Shown: positions 5,739 through 7,051 of the stretch, in pieces | Layout: each line of letters begins with the position of its first letter | Numbering within the stretch: the stretch's first letter is position 1 | DNA from: Bordetella parapertussis | GTDB lineage: Bacteria; Pseudomonadota; Gammaproteobacteria; Burkholderiales; Burkholderiaceae_B | Length of the DNA stretch: 7,051 nt | Direction: 5' to 3' | Assembly (NCBI GenBank): GCA_945911685.1 | Contig: CAMEAW010000147.1 | Location: forward strand, 1-7,051 | Program-made: the position numbers and the translations under genes | Notes under the pieces: model-generated | Told to the model about the DNA's origin: nothing | What the model saw: the letters and a program-made list of their open reading frames with translations, nothing else | The model's database searches: none

Positions 5739-6707
5739 TTACCGGTCGCGCGCCACCGCGAAGGCACAGAAATTGAGCAAGGCCTCACGCGCCGCTGATG
5801 CCGGAAACGCGTCGAGTGCCTCACAGGCCATGTCAGCTTCGGCCACAGCACAACGTTGGGCATGCTCAAGAGCGCCGGTATCGTGAATCGCTTGTGCGAC
5901 CGCATCAAAATCAGCTTCGCCATGCTCAATGGCTTGCCTGACCAGCTGTTTTTGCAAGTCAGTGCCCACTTCTAAGACGCGGATTAACGGCAAAGTTGGC
6001 TTACCTTCGCGCAAATCATCCCCAACGTTTTTACCCAACGCATTCACGTCACCGCTGTAATCTAGTACATCGTCGACGAGCTGAAAGGCCGTGCCGATGT
6101 GCCGTCCGTAGGCCGCCGCAGCGTCGCGCTGCGCCGCATTTGCACCCGCCAGCACCGCCCCCGCCTCAGCAGCCGCCTCAAACAGCTTGGCGGTTTTAAA
6201 CCGAACCACCTGTAAATAACGCGCTTCAGAGACGTCGGGGTCATGCACATTAAGCAGTTGCAGCACTTCGCCCTCGGCGATCACGGTGGTGGCGCCAGAC
6301 ATGATTTTCATGATGGGCATGCTGTCAACATCCACCATCATCTCAAAAGCTCGCGAATACAGGTAATCGCCCACTAAGACGCTGGCGGCATTGCCAAACA
6401 CCGCGTTGGCGGTGCTGCGCCCGCGGCGCAGGTCAGATTCGTCGACAACATCGTCATGCAACAGGGTGGCCGTATGGATAAATTCGACCACCGCAGCCAT
6501 TAAATGGTGGTGGCCGCCCTGATACCCCAGCGCCTGCGCCACCAGCAGCAGCATGGCCGGGCGCATACGTTTGCCCCCTGCCCCAATAATGTAATCACCG
6601 ATTGTGCGGATTAAAACCACGTCTGAGTCGAGCCGCGAGCGAATCACAGCATCCACGGCATTCATATCCCCAGCAACAGGGGCGAGCAGATCAGAGAGTT
6701 TTTGCAC
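5739..6707 (-). CDS. ispB: Octaprenyl diphosphate synthase (trans-long-chain polyprenyl synthase)
   Basis: Adds isopentenyl diphosphate units to farnesyl diphosphate to build the long all-trans chain of ubiquinone. In the numbering from the GTG start (322 residues; E. coli IspB has 323) the motifs are GGKRMRP (44-50, diphosphate binding), the first aspartate-rich motif DDVVD (85-89) in HTATLLHDDVVDESDLRRG, and the second, DDVLD (212-216). The small Ala five residues before the first Asp fits a long product, and the stretch matches E. coli IspB as I recall it; the exact length (C40 or other) is inferred. The frame stays open upstream to 6896, but that extension would run 93 bases into rplU on the opposite strand. 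The GTG at 6705-6707 gives MQKLSDLLAPVAGDM, aligning with the E. coli N-terminus. The Shine-Dalgarno is weak. An ATG at 6665 would cut into conserved sequence. Divergent to rplU, as in E. coli. Confidence 0.93.
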   Translation of the reverse strand: MQKLSDLLAPVAGDMNAVDAVIRSRLDSDVVLIRTIGDYIIGAGGKRMRPAMLLLVAQALGYQGGHHHLMAAVVEFIHTATLLHDDVVDESDLRRGRSTANAVFGNAASVLVGDYLYSRAFEMMVDVDSMPIMKIMSGATTVIAEGEVLQLLNVHDPDVSEARYLQVVRFKTAKLFEAAAEAGAVLAGANAAQRDAAAAYGRHIGTAFQLVDDVLDYSGDVNALGKNVGDDLREGKPTLPLIRVLEVGTDLQKQLVRQAIEHGEADFDAVAQAIHDTGALEHAQRCAVAEADMACEALDAFPASAAREALLNFCAFAVARDR

Positions 6708-6717
6708 AGACTTTCTT

Positions 6718-6746
6718 TTGACTTTCAAGTGGTTACGCGCTATTAT
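6718..6746 (+). promoter_or_regulatory. Predicted sigma-70 promoter of rplU
   Basis: The -35 box TTGACT (6718-6723) and -10 box TATTAT (6741-6746) each match the consensus at five of six positions, with the ideal 17-base spacer. Transcription should begin at about 6752-6754, giving a leader of about 50 bases before the rplU ATG at 6804. The -35 box is only 11 bases from the ispB start codon, so polymerase bound here occupies the ispB leader. A strong promoter is expected for a ribosomal protein operon. Confidence 0.7.
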
Positions 6747-6752
6747 TTCGGG

Positions 6753-6771
6753 CTCGGCTACGTTAGCCGAG
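6753..6771 (+). promoter_or_regulatory. Perfect stem-loop at the 5' end of the rplU leader
   Basis: CTCGGCTA (6753-6760), loop CGT, TAGCCGAG (6764-6771): eight uninterrupted base pairs with a 3-base loop. It lies at or within a base or two of the predicted rplU transcription start and about 20 bases before the GAGG ribosome binding site. It could be an RNA structure (mRNA protection, or binding by bL21 for autoregulation) or a DNA operator. No T run follows, so it is not a terminator. Confidence 0.5.
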
Positions 6772-6803
6772 ATTCCAATTGCACTAAAACACGAGGTTAA
6801 CCC

Positions 6804-7051
6804 ATGTACGCGGTCATAAAAACTGGAGGCAAGCAGTATCGCATTGCTTCTGGCGAAAAACTTAAAATAGAACAGATACCGGCAGACATTGGGCAAGAAA
6901 TCACGCTGGATCAGGTGTTATCCGTAGGCGAAGGCGACCAACTTAAGGTTGGTACTCCGCTTGTGGCTGGCGCTCTGGTCAAGGCAACGGTTCTTGCGCA
7001 AGGACGCCATGATAAGGTCACGATCTTCAAGATGCGTCGTCGCAAGCATTA
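6804..7051 (+). CDS. rplU: 50S ribosomal protein bL21, partial (C-terminal end outside the window)
   Basis: A structural protein of the large ribosomal subunit that binds 23S rRNA. The ATG at 6804 opens [14 protein letters not shown], the invariant bL21 start, followed by [17 protein letters not shown], and at the window end [13 protein letters not shown], the basic segment that contacts rRNA. Eighty-two full codons are present, plus the first two bases (TA) of the next; bL21 is typically about 103 residues, so roughly 20 are missing. GAGG (6793-6796) lies 7 bases before the ATG. In most bacteria rpmA (bL27), often followed by the GTPase gene obg, comes next; that lies beyond the window. It is divergent from ispB and driven by the promoter at 6718-6746. 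Confidence 0.98.
   Translation, partial: MYAVIKTGGKQYRIASGEKLKIEQIPADIGQEITLDQVLSVGEGDQLKVGTPLVAGALVKATVLAQGRHDKVTIFKMRRRKH

Noticed and set aside
1..7051. CRISPR array, tRNA or rRNA genes, insertion sequences, or a defence or phage island
   Set aside because: No regularly spaced DNA repeats, cloverleaf, transposase, integrase, terminal inverted repeats or shift in base composition was seen.

Overview
This 7,051-base window looks like ordinary chromosomal DNA from a beta-proteobacterium, most likely of the order Burkholderiales. The main clues are an orphan Bug/TctC-type periplasmic binding protein, a family greatly expanded in Burkholderiales, and the conserved head-to-head pair of octaprenyl diphosphate synthase (ispB) and ribosomal protein bL21 (rplU). 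Base composition is moderate and codon use looks even throughout. I see no tRNA, rRNA, CRISPR array, transposase, integrase or phage gene.

Left part (1-1709): a truncated coiled-coil lipoprotein gene on the minus strand is divergent from the Bug-type binding protein (380-1357). Behind it on the plus strand is a small gene for a coiled-coil protein with a C-terminal membrane anchor (1446-1676). This gene has its own well-formed promoter and a hairpin directly after its stop codon. The region between it and the next, convergent gene (1677-1769) holds two hairpins that share TGCAG/CTGCA stems.

Central part (1770-5671, minus strand): four tightly packed genes, transcribed in the order PLP aminotransferase, LysE/RhtB-type exporter, alpha/beta hydrolase with an aspartate nucleophile, and MFS transporter. 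Gaps are 24 and 27 bases, and the last pair overlaps by four bases (ATGA), so this is very probably one operon. It joins an amino-group-transferring enzyme, an amino-acid-type exporter, an epoxide-hydrolase/dehalogenase-like enzyme and a second transporter. No substrate can be read from the sequence. Its hydrolase has an unusual mixture of lid residues and is the most interesting protein here.

Right part (5739-7051): ispB (minus, GTG start) makes the ubiquinone side chain and lies 67 bases upstream of the aminotransferase gene. The divergent rplU (plus) runs off the window edge after 82 codons. rplU has a near-consensus promoter (TTGACT, 17-base spacer, TATTAT), and a perfect 8-bp stem with a 3-base loop sits almost at the predicted transcription start. 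This is a candidate leader structure for control of the bL21 operon.

Nothing here clearly amounts to a new defence or mobile system. The best leads are the rplU leader hairpin, the hydrolase active site, the uncharacterised four-gene operon, and two small coiled-coil envelope proteins, one with an 18-residue repeat.
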